64,000 nt of DNA from Kordiimonas sediminis (GCF_014656395.1 NZ_BNCI01000002.1:992001-1056000); one strand, 5' to 3'. Shown: positions 10,577 through 20,595, counted from the first letter of the stretch. Program-made: numbers and translations. The notes: generated from the sequence alone by a model not told the origin.

Positions 10577-12670
10577 TTATTCGACTTTAAGTTTTTCGTT
10601 TTTGTCTTTGATTTTTCTGACATATTTATCAAACCAATCCTGATAACGAAGAAACACATCTTTCTGAAAACTTGGGCGACTAATACCGTGATGCTCTCCA
10701 GGATAGACAACCAGTTGCGTATCTATGCCGCGACGCTTTAGAACCTGATACATCTGTTCAGAGTTCTGAATGGGCACGTTCCAATCAAGTTGGCCGCCAA
10801 TAACCAGGGTTGGTGTCGTGACCTTCCCCAGGTCATTGAACATATTGATGCGTTCCCATGCCTCAACATTCTCCCACGGAAGTCCCAGTTCTACTTCCCA
10901 GAAGTGCTGATAATGGTCATGGCCATAGTTTGCACGGAGATTTACCTCACTCGCACCTGACACCGCACCAGCGAAACGTTCTGTGTTAGTAATCACATAG
11001 TTGGTTAATATGCCGCCATAAGACCAGCCACCTACACCAAGCTTGTCGCCGTCACTAATGCCGGCTTCGACCAAATGGTCTGCAATAGCTTCAACATCCG
11101 CAGTGTCCGGCACACCCCAATTAGCGTTCAGGGAATATGTGAAGGCTTCGCCGTACCCCGTAGAGCCGTGCGGATTAGGCATAACGGTGATATATCCCTG
11201 TGCCGCATAAAACTGCCCCCAGCTATCAAAGGAGGTATCATGCTGCGCAGTTGGTCCACCATGTAAATGAAAGATGGTCGGGTACGGCTTGGATGCATCA
11301 TAGTCAGCTGGATAGTATACGAAACTTTCCACCATTTCTCCGTTCCAGCCAGGCACTTTCAAGCGTTCCACTTTGGCAAGTTTCACACCGTCTAACAGCT
11401 CTTTATTCAGCGCTGTAATCTGCTTTGTCTTACCTTTTTCAATGATATGAATATTGCCTGGAACATGATGTGAAGACTGAATTGTAGCAATCGTACCCTT
11501 TGCGCCAATATCATACCCCCAAAGAGTGTGTTCGGCACTGCTGTGGGATTTTATTTTTCCTGATTTGACATTTACGCTCATCAGCGGTGCAGCACCGCCA
11601 TCCTCCATCAGGAAGTAAATGTCTTTGCCGTTCTCTGAAAACTCTGGCTGGTAGACAATGCGGTCAAGCTCGGCCGTTAAAATACGGGCATCACCACTGC
11701 CGTCAGCACTGGAAACAGCTAGCATATCAGCATCATACCAAAGCTTTTCAGGTTCTGTAGAGGTAACATAAGCGATCATTTTGCCGTCTGGAGACCACAC
11801 AGGGGAATGATCGTTGCCCTTGTTTTTGGTTACCTGAGTAAGTGGACGATCTTTAAGGCCCTTGTCTGCAGAGACAACCCAAATATCACCATTATTATTG
11901 GCATCCGGATCACCATCACGTTTGGAATAAAAAGCAATCTGTGTCCCATCAGGGCTCCAGACTGGATCAGAGTCGTCATAATCTCCAGACGTTATTTGCT
12001 CAGGCTTACCTTCTCCATCGAACAAATAGAGATGCGTACGAAGTCTGTCCAGATAGCCAACATAGTCCTGCTTAAACTGCAGGCGGTCAATCACATATGG
12101 CTCTGGCGAATCTTTACCTTTTGCCTTTTTGGCCTTTGTATCTTTATCTTTGCCTTCTTCTTCCTTGTCTTCTGGCTTAGGATCTTTAATCGCAAGTAAC
12201 ATACGAGATCCATCAGGTGACCAAGTAAAACCAGAGACGCCCTGTTTAACATCTGTATGCTGCTGGGCTTCGCCGCCTCTTCTATCCAAAAGCCAGACTT
12301 GTGATTTCAGATCTTCACCCTCACCACGTGTTCCAATGAAGGCAATTGAACTGCCGTCTGGGTTCCATCGTGGGCTGGAAGCATTAGCATATGCTGCTGT
12401 CAGCGGAATATGGTGTTTACCGTCGGTAGAGCTCATCCAGATTTGTGACTTGCCTTCGTCTTTGTCCATATCATTACGACGAACTACATAGGCAACCCAA
12501 TTTCCATCCGGACTAACCTGAACATCGCTCGGGCGTTTCATAGCCACTAGCAAGTCAGCAGTTATGTGGTCGCTTTTCTCGACCTTTGCTTCATCAGCAG
12601 AAGCATCAGCAAATGACACTGTAGAAGTCATTGCCAATGCAACAGTTATTGCAATCATTGATGCTTTCAT
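10577..12670 (-). CDS. Secreted S9-family prolyl oligopeptidase-like peptidase
   Basis: Serine peptidase of family S9 (acylaminoacyl-peptidase/DPP type), probably periplasmic. A signal peptide (MKASMIAITVALAMTSTVSF) precedes a beta-propeller with at least five TolB-like blades (repeats such as SPDGNWVAY, NPDGSSIAF, SPDGTQIAF, SPDGKMIAY). The C-terminal alpha/beta hydrolase has the triad S550 in GGWSYGG, D629 in QLDWNVP and H660/661 in GEHHG. I chose the ATG at 12670 because it has a G-rich ribosome site about 10 bases upstream; an in-frame ATG 15 bases earlier has none. A Lys/Glu/Asp-rich insertion lies between propeller blades near residues 165-195. The substrate is unknown. Confidence 0.9.
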   Translation of the reverse strand: MKASMIAITVALAMTSTVSFADASADEAKVEKSDHITADLLVAMKRPSDVQVSPDGNWVAYVVRRNDMDKDEGKSQIWMSSTDGKHHIPLTAAYANASSPRWNPDGSSIAFIGTRGEGEDLKSQVWLLDRRGGEAQQHTDVKQGVSGFTWSPDGSRMLLAIKDPKPEDKEEEGKDKDTKAKKAKGKDSPEPYVIDRLQFKQDYVGYLDRLRTHLYLFDGEGKPEQITSGDYDDSDPVWSPDGTQIAFYSKRDGDPDANNNGDIWVVSADKGLKDRPLTQVTKNKGNDHSPVWSPDGKMIAYVTSTEPEKLWYDADMLAVSSADGSGDARILTAELDRIVYQPEFSENGKDIYFLMEDGGAAPLMSVNVKSGKIKSHSSAEHTLWGYDIGAKGTIATIQSSHHVPGNIHIIEKGKTKQITALNKELLDGVKLAKVERLKVPGWNGEMVESFVYYPADYDASKPYPTIFHLHGGPTAQHDTSFDSWGQFYAAQGYITVMPNPHGSTGYGEAFTYSLNANWGVPDTADVEAIADHLVEAGISDGDKLGVGGWSYGGILTNYVITNTERFAGAVSGASEVNLRANYGHDHYQHFWEVELGLPWENVEAWERINMFNDLGKVTTPTLVIGGQLDWNVPIQNSEQMYQVLKRRGIDTQLVVYPGEHHGISRPSFQKDVFLRYQDWFDKYVRKIKDKNEKLKVE

Positions 12671-12811
12671 ACAAATAGCCCCCATTACTCAATTATTGAA
12701 ATAAGACGATAGAGCCTACTCAAAAATTTTTCATTTTACTATCGTAACTTTTGTTATTTGACTAAGCGGATCACACTTGCAAGTTGCTGTGAATTCTGGC
12801 TCACTAGTTTC

Positions 12812-13303
12812 ATGTTTGAGCAAGAGATTATCGACCTTTCCAGCACTGTGCTGGACAAAGCCCGCCAGCATGGCCTGATGGTTACCACAGCGGAGTCCTG
12901 CACCGGTGGGCTGATCATTGGAAGCCTAACGGAAATTGCAGGATCATCTGATGTGGTTGACCGAGGTTTCATAACCTATTCCAATGCAGCAAAGCAGCAG
13001 ATGCTGGGTGTATCCGCCGTCAGTATCGACCGTTTTGGTGCAGTGTCGGAAGCAGTTGCCAAGGAAATGGCATATGGTGCTATCTCGAATTCCTTAGCAG
13101 ATGTCAGCGTGGCAGTCACCGGCGTTGCAGGTCCGGGTGGCGGCAGTATAGATAAACCCGTCGGCACAGTTTGGTTTGGCGCCTGCAAACAGGGCGAACC
13201 ACCGATTGCTTTTAAAAAGCAATTCGGAGAACATTCAAGATCCCTAATTCGCAAACAAACCGTCATAACGGCTTTGGAAACATTTATAACCTTAATTGAC
13301 TAA
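12812..13303 (+). CDS. CinA C-terminal domain amidohydrolase (PncC-like)
   Basis: Stand-alone CinA C-terminal domain, probably nicotinamide-nucleotide amidase, which deamidates NMN for pyridine nucleotide recycling. The 163 residues carry the family motifs TAESCTGGLI, GFITYSNAAKQQMLGV and VTGVAGPGGGS. The N-terminal molybdopterin-binding-like domain of full CinA is absent, as is common in proteobacteria. The frame opens further upstream (to 12758), but homology begins just after the ATG at 12812, so I use that; no strong ribosome site is visible. It converges on the Coq10 gene with a 6-base gap. Confidence 0.88.
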   Translation: MFEQEIIDLSSTVLDKARQHGLMVTTAESCTGGLIIGSLTEIAGSSDVVDRGFITYSNAAKQQMLGVSAVSIDRFGAVSEAVAKEMAYGAISNSLADVSVAVTGVAGPGGGSIDKPVGTVWFGACKQGEPPIAFKKQFGEHSRSLIRKQTVITALETFITLID

Positions 13304-13309
13304 GGCTTC

Positions 13310-13753
13310 TTAGACCACAGGGTCCCCGTACAGTTCGTAGGCACGTTTCTCAAACGCACCTATCATCTTCTGCGTGGCTTCGGCAAACACTGTACCGATC
13401 AGCTTGTCCAGCAGTGCGCTTTTGAATTGAAACCGCACGTCAAAATCTATGACACAGCTTCCGTCTGGCTGTGGGATGAAATGCCAATGATTATATAACT
13501 CTTTCATCGGCCCGCGGATATAATCGACATATACCTTGGTCGGCTTATCGGTTGTCACGCGGGATGTAAATCGCTCCTTAAACATCTTAAAGCCAATTAT
13601 CAGGTCAGCATCAAACTGACCTTCTTTTTGGTTATAGATACGGGCACCCTCACACCACGGCAGGAACTTGGGATACTCCCGCACATCAGAGACAAGATCA
13701 AAAAGCTGTTCCGCTGAAAAAGGAAGCGTTCGCTGTTCACTGTACTGCGGCAC
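13310..13753 (-). CDS. Coq10/RatA-family START-domain protein
   Basis: Small lipid-binding START/SRPBCC protein of 147 residues, related to mitochondrial Coq10 (ubiquinone chaperone) and to E. coli RatA. Family features are the N-terminal LPFSAEQLFDLVSDVREYPKFLPWCEGARI, seen as its shorter parts LFDLVSDV and YPKFLPWC, and a C-terminal helix FAEATQKMIGAFEKRA. It lies 9 bases after lipA at the end of the PDH/lipoate cluster, its usual alphaproteobacterial place. A respiratory quinone role is more likely here than a toxin role; that is inference. Confidence 0.9.
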   Translation of the reverse strand: MPQYSEQRTLPFSAEQLFDLVSDVREYPKFLPWCEGARIYNQKEGQFDADLIIGFKMFKERFTSRVTTDKPTKVYVDYIRGPMKELYNHWHFIPQPDGSCVIDFDVRFQFKSALLDKLIGTVFAEATQKMIGAFEKRAYELYGDPVV

Positions 13754-13762
13754 AGTATACTC

Positions 13763-14677
13763 CTATTCGGCCGCCTTCAGTGCAGCCAACTTTTGCTCAC
13801 GTGCTGCCCGAAGTTTTTCAAAGTCTGCACCGGCATGATAACTAGACCGCGTAAGAGGCGTACTGGACACCAAAAGGAAGCCCTTGCCTTTTGCCATACG
13901 CTCATACGACTTAAATTCGTCCGGCGTCACATAGCGAACCAATTTTGCATGGCGCGGGGTTGGCTGCAGATATTGTCCGATTGTCATGAAATCAATATCA
14001 GCCATACGCATGTCATCCATGATTTGGCTAATTTCCATGCGCTCTTCTCCCAGCCCCACCATAATACCTGACTTGGTAAAAATACTCGGATCAACTTTTT
14101 TTACAGTCTCGAGCAGTCTGAGAGAGTGATAGTAGCGTGCACCGGGACGTATCTTCGGATACAGTCGCGGCACGGTCTCCAGATTATGGTTGAAGACGTC
14201 TGGCTTCGCTTCGGCAACAGCCTCAATCGCGCCAGGCTTGTTTCGGAAGTCAGGTGTTAGAATTTCAATGGTGGTCGAGGGACTGGTTTCCCGAATGGCC
14301 TTGATCACCTTGATAAACTGATCCGCACCGCCATCATCCAGATCATCCCGGTCTACGCTGGTAATAACCACATGGCTTAACCCCATGCTCGCCACAGCAT
14401 CAGCGGTGTTTTGCGGCTCGTGTGGATCAACATTCAAAGGGCGACCAGTTTTTACATTACAGAAAGCACAAGCACGGGTGCATGTATCACCAAGGATCAT
14501 AAAGGTCGCATGTTTGTTCTTCCAACATTCACCAATGTTTGGACATGCTGCTTCTTCACATACGGTGAACAAATTCTTACCACGCATCAATTTGCGCGTT
14601 TCGTTGTATTCCTTGGAGGTCGGCGCTTTCACCCGAATCCACTTGGGCTTACGCAAATATTCTTTTGTATCTGTCAT
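13763..14677 (-). CDS. lipA: Lipoyl synthase
   Basis: Radical SAM enzyme inserting two sulfurs into octanoyl groups on lipoyl domains, in this cluster those of PdhB and PdhC. The 304-residue protein shows both clusters: the auxiliary 4Fe-4S ligands C40, C45 and C51 ([12 protein letters not shown]) and the radical SAM CxxxCxxC at C66, C70 and C73 (CTRACAFC). The C-terminal conserved serine region is [12 protein letters not shown]. It is encoded 121 bases downstream of lpd. lipB is not in the window. Confidence 0.96.
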   Translation of the reverse strand: MTDTKEYLRKPKWIRVKAPTSKEYNETRKLMRGKNLFTVCEEAACPNIGECWKNKHATFMILGDTCTRACAFCNVKTGRPLNVDPHEPQNTADAVASMGLSHVVITSVDRDDLDDGGADQFIKVIKAIRETSPSTTIEILTPDFRNKPGAIEAVAEAKPDVFNHNLETVPRLYPKIRPGARYYHSLRLLETVKKVDPSIFTKSGIMVGLGEERMEISQIMDDMRMADIDFMTIGQYLQPTPRHAKLVRYVTPDEFKSYERMAKGKGFLLVSSTPLTRSSYHAGADFEKLRAAREQKLAALKAAE

Positions 14678-14798
14678 TATTCAGTCCAACTCTTGGGCAA
14701 TCCGCCGCAAACACTGATCAGAAAACTTGTCGCGGCTTTACCACGAAGACAGGGCGCATGTCTAGACATACCCCCTGCACCATACTGATACTACAACT

Positions 14799-16196
14799 TT
14801 AGAAATGAATAGCCCGTCCGTATGCGTCCAAAACGCTTTCGTGCATCATTTCAGACAATGTCGGATGCGGGAATACCGTGTGCATCAATTCCGCTTCTGT
14901 AGTTTCCAGCGTGCGTCCAACGACATACCCCTGGATCATCTCTGTAACCTCGGCACCGACCATATGAGCACCGAGCAGTTCCCCGGTCTTTTCATCAAAA
15001 ATGGTCTTAACAAGACCTTCCGGTTCACCTAGGGCAATTGCTTTACCATTACCAACAAACGGGAATCGTCCCACCTTGACCTTGTGCCCTGCAGCTTTGG
15101 CTTTTTCTTCTGTCATGCCGACGGAAGCCACCTGCGGACGGCAATAGGTACACCCTGGAATGTTGCCTTTATCCATAGGATGCAGACCTTTAAGCCCCTT
15201 GATTTTCTCTACTGCTATCACACCTTCATGAGATGCCTTATGTGCAAGCCAAGGTGCACCGGCAACGTCCCCAATGGCGTGAAAGCCAGCAACGCCTGTA
15301 AAGCCCCACTCATCCGTCACGATATGGCCGCGGTCCGTTTTTATGCCAACGCTCTCCAAGCCAATATTCTCAATATTACCCGTTATGCCAATCGCAAGGA
15401 TAACGCGGTCAAAGCTATCTGAAGTTTTCTTGCCATTTTCGTCAATCGTGGCAACGACTTTCCCGCCTGTGACTTTCAGTTCCGTCACCGAGGATTTTGT
15501 CTTCAGCGTCAGCCCCTGCTTTTTAAAGGCTTTTGCTGCAAAATCAGAAATTTCTGCATCTTCGACGGGCAACACGCGGTCCATCATTTCAACAACTGTT
15601 ACATTTGAACCAAGGTCATTAAAGAAACTGGCAAACTCAATCCCGATGGCCCCGGACCCGATCACCAGAAGCTTGCCTGGTACACAGTCCGGCTGCAAAG
15701 CGTGCTTGTATGTCCAAATATGTTTGCCGTCTGCCTTCAGGTGCGGCAATTCACGGGCACGAGCGCCAGTTGCAATAATGACGTCCTTGGCAGCGACCTC
15801 TACCGTTTTACCATCAGTTTGTTTGACTGAAATTTTTCCTTTTCCGGTAATGGTAGCTTCGCCCGCAATGTGCGTGACCTTATTTTTTTTAAGCAAATGC
15901 CCAATACCGCCAGACAATTGGCCAGCAACACCACGGCTACGCTTAACAATGGCATCAAGATCAAAGTCAACCGTTGGAATCTTAAGGCCGAAATCTTTAG
16001 CATTTTTAGCAAGATGCAGCACCTCAGCAGACCTGAGTAAAGCCTTAGTTGGGATACATCCCCAGTTCAGGCAGATACCGCCCAGATGCTCCCGCTCGAC
16101 ACATGCCACCTTCATGCCAAGCTGTGCACCGCGTATAGCAGCAACATATCCGCCTGGTCCGCCACCGATTACTACAAGATCATACGTTTCAGCCAT
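14799..16196 (-). CDS. lpd: Dihydrolipoyl dehydrogenase (E3)
   Basis: FAD flavoprotein that reoxidises dihydrolipoamide on PDH E2 with NAD+. The 465 residues show the FAD motif GGGPGG (11-16), the redox disulfide C42/C47 in GGICLNWGCIPTK, an NAD-binding GSGAIGIEFASFF, a second FAD contact ending in AIGDVAG, and the His-Glu dyad in HTVFPHPTLSEMMHE at the C-terminus. It is 3 bases after the cupin gene within the PDH operon. No N-terminal lipoyl domain is fused to this E3. Confidence 0.96.
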   Translation of the reverse strand: MAETYDLVVIGGGPGGYVAAIRGAQLGMKVACVEREHLGGICLNWGCIPTKALLRSAEVLHLAKNAKDFGLKIPTVDFDLDAIVKRSRGVAGQLSGGIGHLLKKNKVTHIAGEATITGKGKISVKQTDGKTVEVAAKDVIIATGARARELPHLKADGKHIWTYKHALQPDCVPGKLLVIGSGAIGIEFASFFNDLGSNVTVVEMMDRVLPVEDAEISDFAAKAFKKQGLTLKTKSSVTELKVTGGKVVATIDENGKKTSDSFDRVILAIGITGNIENIGLESVGIKTDRGHIVTDEWGFTGVAGFHAIGDVAGAPWLAHKASHEGVIAVEKIKGLKGLHPMDKGNIPGCTYCRPQVASVGMTEEKAKAAGHKVKVGRFPFVGNGKAIALGEPEGLVKTIFDEKTGELLGAHMVGAEVTEMIQGYVVGRTLETTEAELMHTVFPHPTLSEMMHESVLDAYGRAIHF

Positions 16197-16199
16197 CTT

Positions 16200-16559
16200 C
16201 TAAATCCTTTCGGGTGTATCGACATGTCTGGGGTCATCGACACCACCTGTATGGTCGGTGCTGGCTTTCTCTATCAGCAGCACACTGCATTCCTCTTCTG
16301 CGAAGGGTTTGTGTTCAACACCCTTTGGCACGACGATTAAATCGCCCTCCTCAACCCATTCGCTACTATCTCTGTAGTCCATCCGAAAACGACCCTTAAG
16401 CACATAAAAAAGCTCGTCCTCCTTATCATGGGCATGGAAAACAAAATCACCTTCGATTTTGGCAAGTTTGATATGATAATCATCCATGTCCGCTATCAGC
16501 TTAGGCGTCCACTGCTCTGAAAAGCTTGCCAGCTTTTGTTGCAACTTTACGGGTTTCAT
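16200..16559 (-). CDS. Small cupin-domain protein in the PDH operon
   Basis: Single-domain cupin of 119 residues. Cupin motif 1 is intact with G37, H42, H44, E49 and G56, and motif 2 with G72, P78, G80 and H83, so the 3-His/1-Glu metal site is complete. It is wedged between pdhC (11 bases upstream) and lpd (3 bases downstream), which implies co-transcription with the PDH complex. No substrate can be inferred from the sequence; a metal-dependent dioxygenase, isomerase or sensor role are all open. Cupins are not a standard part of pdh operons. Confidence 0.88.
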   Translation of the reverse strand: MKPVKLQQKLASFSEQWTPKLIADMDDYHIKLAKIEGDFVFHAHDKEDELFYVLKGRFRMDYRDSSEWVEEGDLIVVPKGVEHKPFAEEECSVLLIEKASTDHTGGVDDPRHVDTPERI

Positions 16560-16570
16560 TAATCTGCCCT

Positions 16571-17878
16571 TTACAGCAACATTGTGATAGGGTCTTCGAT
16601 ATAGGCTTTAAAGGCAGCAAGGAACTCTGCCCCAACTGCACCGTCAATCGCGCGGTGATCACACGACAGGGTACAGCTCATCACGGTCGCAGCCGCAACA
16701 GCTCCATCCTTTATCACGGCGCGCTGCTCACCTGCACCCACTGCCAGGATCGCCCCTTGCGGTGGGTTAATTACAGCGCCAAACTCTTTGATACCGAACA
16801 TCCCAAGGTTAGAGATAGAGAAAGTACCGCCGGCATAATCTTCCGGCATTAGTTTTCCGTCACGGGCACGTCCCGCCAAGTCCTTCATATCGGAGGCGAT
16901 CTGACCTAGGCCTTTACCGCAGGCACCCCGTACAACAGGCGTTACCAGTCCACCTTCAATCGCAACGGCCACTGAAATATCTGCGCGCTCGTACCAGTAC
17001 ATTTTATCGCCAGCATACTGAACGTTCGCCGCTGGTACCTTTTTCAGGGCAAGTGCAGATGCACGTATGATAAAGTCATTTACAGAGACCTTGATGCCGT
17101 CACCTTCTGCGCGCGCATTAAGCTCCTTGCGTAGGGCAAGTAACTTATCCAGTTCGCATTCAATGGTTAGATAGAAATGCGGAACAGTTGTTTTAGATTC
17201 TGTCAAACGCTTGGCAATGGTTTTGCGCATATTTGACAGCTTCTGCTCAGTGAACGGAATATCGTCATGCGGCCCATATGTTGGGACTGCTACCTGTGAC
17301 GGCGCTGGTGGTGCTGTCTCTTCTGCGGCTGTGTCTTTTTTACCGGATGCCGAGCTGCTCATGGCTGCTTCAACGTCGCGTTTAATGATACGACCGTGCG
17401 GTCCACTGCCACTAATCGATCCGATATCCAGTCCTGCCTGCTCAGCAATGCGTTTGGCAAGAGGAGAAGCCTTGATACGTCCATCAGCAGACGATGCCGA
17501 AGGGGCAGGCTTTGCCGCAGCCGGTGCTGGTGCCTCTGCTGTTTCGGCTTTTGGCTCTGACTTGCTTTCCTTAGGTGCCGGTTCAGGAGTATTAGCACCA
17601 TCTTCCGCAGGCACAGCAATATCTGCTACATCTTCACCGTCCTCAGCAAGAATGGCAATGATCTTACCAACCGGCACGTCATCAGTACCTTCGCCGACAA
17701 GAATTTTCGCCACTGTCCCATCGTCGATGCTTTCCACTTCCATCGTTGCCTTGTCGGTTTCGATTTCCGCAATTACATCACCTGAGGAAACTTCATCACC
17801 CTCTTTAACCAACCATTTGGCAAGCGTGCCTTTTTCCATTGTTGGCGATAACGCCGGCATAAAAATTTCAATAGCCAT
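16571..17878 (-). CDS. pdhC: PDH complex dihydrolipoyl acetyltransferase (E2)
   Basis: Core E2 of pyruvate dehydrogenase. The 435 residues comprise one lipoyl domain (1-80) with lipoyl-lysine K43 in [10 protein letters not shown], an Ala/Pro/Glu-rich linker, an E3/E1-binding domain (around [15 protein letters not shown]), a second linker and the catalytic domain (about 205-435) ending with the active-site motif DHRAIDG. One lipoyl domain is usual when PdhB carries another. It is separated from pdhB by 273 bases holding the small ORF region described separately. Confidence 0.96.
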   Translation of the reverse strand: MAIEIFMPALSPTMEKGTLAKWLVKEGDEVSSGDVIAEIETDKATMEVESIDDGTVAKILVGEGTDDVPVGKIIAILAEDGEDVADIAVPAEDGANTPEPAPKESKSEPKAETAEAPAPAAAKPAPSASSADGRIKASPLAKRIAEQAGLDIGSISGSGPHGRIIKRDVEAAMSSSASGKKDTAAEETAPPAPSQVAVPTYGPHDDIPFTEQKLSNMRKTIAKRLTESKTTVPHFYLTIECELDKLLALRKELNARAEGDGIKVSVNDFIIRASALALKKVPAANVQYAGDKMYWYERADISVAVAIEGGLVTPVVRGACGKGLGQIASDMKDLAGRARDGKLMPEDYAGGTFSISNLGMFGIKEFGAVINPPQGAILAVGAGEQRAVIKDGAVAAATVMSCTLSCDHRAIDGAVGAEFLAAFKAYIEDPITMLL

Positions 17879-17926
17879 ATTCTATCCCTACATTTGGTAA
17901 GAAGTTCTCAGTCCAAAATTTAAGTC

Positions 17927-18031
17927 TCAGGTATGTTTGTTTGGCATTGTCAACGCTACAACAATCATCCCTATCATTATCAATACAATCGCACCGTAAA
18001 TCAGCCCTTCATGACGCGCAAATCTACGCAT
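17927..18031 (-). CDS. Possible 34-residue membrane protein (interrupted frame)
   Basis: An ATG frame of 34 codons lies between pdhB and pdhC. The predicted peptide has a basic start (MRRFARHEG), one hydrophobic span of about 20 residues (LIYGAIVLIMIGMIVVALTM) and a short basic tail: the layout of a single-pass inner-membrane microprotein. The same frame is open upstream, past an in-frame TGA at 18077-18079, to an ATG at 18136 placed 15 bases after the pdhB stop; the 19 codons before the TGA encode nine Arg/Lys. The original gene may therefore be 17927-18136 with a nonsense codon. I do not recognise a family, and this could be chance. Confidence 0.35.
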   Translation of the reverse strand: MRRFARHEGLIYGAIVLIMIGMIVVALTMPNKHT

Positions 18032-18151
18032 TGTGGGTGGGGGCTTTCCTCTCCAGTCCGCTATTATCGATGCAGCTCAATAAGCAGTTCCTACAGCCTT
18101 TCTTCGCAGTAATCGTTTAGATTTTCTACGACGCATGGCAGGAACCCACTT

Positions 18152-19534
18152 TTACTTCACGTAACAAACGGCTTTGATCGCTTCGACAATTCGCGCTGAC
18201 GACACAACAACTGCCTTTTCAAGGTTGTTTGCATATGGCTGTGGCACATCCACGCTGTTCACACGCGTTACAGGGGCGTCTAGCCAGTCAAATGCTTCTT
18301 CCATCAAACGCGCTGACACATCAGATGCGACTGAGCACTGCGGCCAGCCCTCTTCTGCCACAACGCAGCGATTGGTTTTCTTCACACTTTCAACCACAGT
18401 TTCCATATCAAGCGGGCGAATTGTTCTAAGATCGATGATCTCGACACTAATACCCTCTTTTTCAAGTTCGGCTGCGGCTTTCACACACTCACCAACCGTG
18501 ATGGAATATGATACCAATGTAACATCGCTGCCTTCGCGGTAAATGCGGGCCTTGCCGATAGGCAAAGTATGATCTGGCAGGTCCGGCACTTCAAAGCTCT
18601 CGCCGTACATCAGCTCATTCTCTAGGAACACCACAGGGTTCGGGTCCTGAATAGCTGCCTTCAGAAGGCCTTTACTGTCCGCAGCATCATAAGGTGCAAT
18701 CACAATCAAGCCAGGAACACTTGCATACCATGCACTGTAATTCTGGCTGTGCTGTGCACCCACGCGTGACGCAGCACCGTTCGGGCCGCGGAACACGATA
18801 GGACATTCCACAAGACCGCCCGACATATACCGCGTTTTCGCAGCAGAGTTGATGATGTGATCAATGGCCTGCATGGCAAAATTGAAGGTCATAAACTCAA
18901 CAACAGGCTTCAACCCTGCCATTGCAGCACCCGCACCGAGGCCAGCAAATCCATGTTCCGTGATTGGGGTATCAATTACACGCTCACTACCGAATTCATC
19001 AAGCAAGCCCTGAGTAACTTTGTAAGCACCCTGATATTCAGCAACTTCTTCACCCATGACAAAAACATCAGCGTCTTTGCGCATTTCTTCTGCCATCGCA
19101 TCGCGGAGAGCTTCGCGTACAGTCAGCTTTACCATTTCGGTACCTTCTGGCACTTCCGGGTCAGATGCCACTGGTGTTGCCGCAGGCACTTGTGAGCCAG
19201 ACACTTCAGTTTCAGCTGTCTCAGCTTCTGGCTCTGGCTTAGGTGCTTCTGAAACAGATGATGATGCATTTGCAGCAGCTGATACGTCTTCGCCTTCTTC
19301 TGCTACGATCGCAATAACCTCGCCGACCGGCACATCGTCTGTGCCTTCTTCAACCAGAATTTTCGCCAAAGTTCCTTCATCAACGGCCTCGACTTCCATA
19401 GTCGCTTTGTCTGTTTCAATCTCTGCAATGACATCGCCGGATTCGATGGTATCGCCTTCTTTAACCAGCCATTTTGCGAGAGTGCCTTTTTCCATCGTAG
19501 GCGACAGAGCTGGCATTGTAATTTCGATAGTCAT
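18152..19534 (-). CDS. pdhB: PDH E1 beta subunit with N-terminal lipoyl domain
   Basis: Beta subunit of pyruvate dehydrogenase E1, 460 residues. An N-terminal lipoyl domain nearly identical to that of PdhC has lipoyl-lysine K43 ([10 protein letters not shown]), followed by an Ala/Pro/Glu linker (85-130) and the transketolase-like E1 beta body ([14 protein letters not shown] onward, with [20 protein letters not shown]). The lipoyl fusion to E1 beta is an alphaproteobacterial trait. It follows pdhA by 12 bases. Confidence 0.96.
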   Translation of the reverse strand: MTIEITMPALSPTMEKGTLAKWLVKEGDTIESGDVIAEIETDKATMEVEAVDEGTLAKILVEEGTDDVPVGEVIAIVAEEGEDVSAAANASSSVSEAPKPEPEAETAETEVSGSQVPAATPVASDPEVPEGTEMVKLTVREALRDAMAEEMRKDADVFVMGEEVAEYQGAYKVTQGLLDEFGSERVIDTPITEHGFAGLGAGAAMAGLKPVVEFMTFNFAMQAIDHIINSAAKTRYMSGGLVECPIVFRGPNGAASRVGAQHSQNYSAWYASVPGLIVIAPYDAADSKGLLKAAIQDPNPVVFLENELMYGESFEVPDLPDHTLPIGKARIYREGSDVTLVSYSITVGECVKAAAELEKEGISVEIIDLRTIRPLDMETVVESVKKTNRCVVAEEGWPQCSVASDVSARLMEEAFDWLDAPVTRVNSVDVPQPYANNLEKAVVVSSARIVEAIKAVCYVK

Positions 19535-19546
19535 GAATTGATACTC

Positions 19547-20575
19547 CTACGCCAGCACGTCTGTATAAAGTTCGCTCATCGGTGGTTCTGGGCTCTCCTG
19601 AGCAAAGGTAGCAGCTTCTGCCACTTCTGCCTTGACCGCCTTGTCGATTGCTTTCAAATCATCTTCAGACATGAAACCACGATCCAGAATCAGTTCTTTA
19701 ATCTGGTCGATACAGTCCCGCTCAGATTTCATTTTCTGTACTTCTTCTTTCGTGCGGTATTTGGCTGGATCAGACATAGAGTGGCCGCGATATCTGTATG
19801 TTTTCATCTCTAAAATGTATGGCCCCTTGCCAGACCGGCAATGTTCCACGGCCTTGTCCATGGCTGCACGAACTGCCAATACATTCATTCCGTCTACCTG
19901 TTCACCTGGAATTTTGAAGCTTTCACCACGTTTATAAAGCTCGACTTCAGAGCTTGAACGCAGAACAGAGGTACCCATGGCATACTGGTTATTCTCGATA
20001 ATGAAGATAACCGGCAACTTCCACAGTTCAGCCATGTTAAAGCTCTCGTAAACCTGACCCTGGTTAGCCGCACCATCACCGAAGTATGTTACAGACACAT
20101 TATCCGTCTTGCGGTACTTGTTAGCAAAACCAAGACCTGTACCCAGGGACACCTGCGCTCCGACAATCCCGTGACCTCCGTAGAAACCATTTTTCGGATC
20201 AAACATATGCATGGACCCGCCTTTGCCTTTTGAGCAACCACCAATACGACCAGTTAGTTCAGCAAGTACAGATTTCGCAGTTGACCCCGCGACCAACATG
20301 TGTCCATGCGCTCGGTAGCTTGTGATAACCTTATCACCGTCCTTAAGCGCAGACTGCACACCAACAGCCACAGCTTCCTGTCCAATATACAAGTGACAAA
20401 ATCCACCAATCAAACCCATCCCGTACATCTGACCGGACTTTTCTTCAAAACGACGAATCAAAAGCATCTGCTCGTAGAATTCTTTCAATTCGGCGTCAGT
20501 GGCATCATATAAAGCTGGTTTGGAATTACGGCGACGCGAAGGCTGTGCCTTGCCGCCTGATTTCTTGGATGTCAT
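19547..20575 (-). CDS. pdhA: PDH E1 alpha subunit
   Basis: Thiamine-diphosphate-dependent decarboxylating subunit of pyruvate dehydrogenase, 342 residues. It has the ThDP motif GDGAANQGQVYESFNMA ending with ENNQYAMGT, the GGSMHMF region, and the phosphorylation-loop-like YRYRGHSMSDPAKYRTKEE. The N-terminus is Ser/Lys/Arg-rich (about 20 residues). It is the first gene of the pdh operon; 135 bases separate it from the FtsB-like gene upstream, and a 16-base palindrome lies 20 bases before its ATG. Confidence 0.96.
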   Translation of the reverse strand: MTSKKSGGKAQPSRRRNSKPALYDATDAELKEFYEQMLLIRRFEEKSGQMYGMGLIGGFCHLYIGQEAVAVGVQSALKDGDKVITSYRAHGHMLVAGSTAKSVLAELTGRIGGCSKGKGGSMHMFDPKNGFYGGHGIVGAQVSLGTGLGFANKYRKTDNVSVTYFGDGAANQGQVYESFNMAELWKLPVIFIIENNQYAMGTSVLRSSSEVELYKRGESFKIPGEQVDGMNVLAVRAAMDKAVEHCRSGKGPYILEMKTYRYRGHSMSDPAKYRTKEEVQKMKSERDCIDQIKELILDRGFMSEDDLKAIDKAVKAEVAEAATFAQESPEPPMSELYTDVLA

Positions 20576-20595
20576 GAACTGCCTTCCAGATTACC

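Noticed and set aside
14677-14769. 30-codon frame between lpd and lipA whose stop overlaps the lipA ATG
   Set aside because: No spaced ribosome site, no recognisable domain and an unremarkable composition; probably chance.
15343-16203. Long plus-strand open frame antisense to lpd
   Set aside because: It mirrors the codon structure of a clear lpd gene, has low-complexity Ser/Pro content and no ribosome site. A similar case lies antisense to bamA at 45068-45928.
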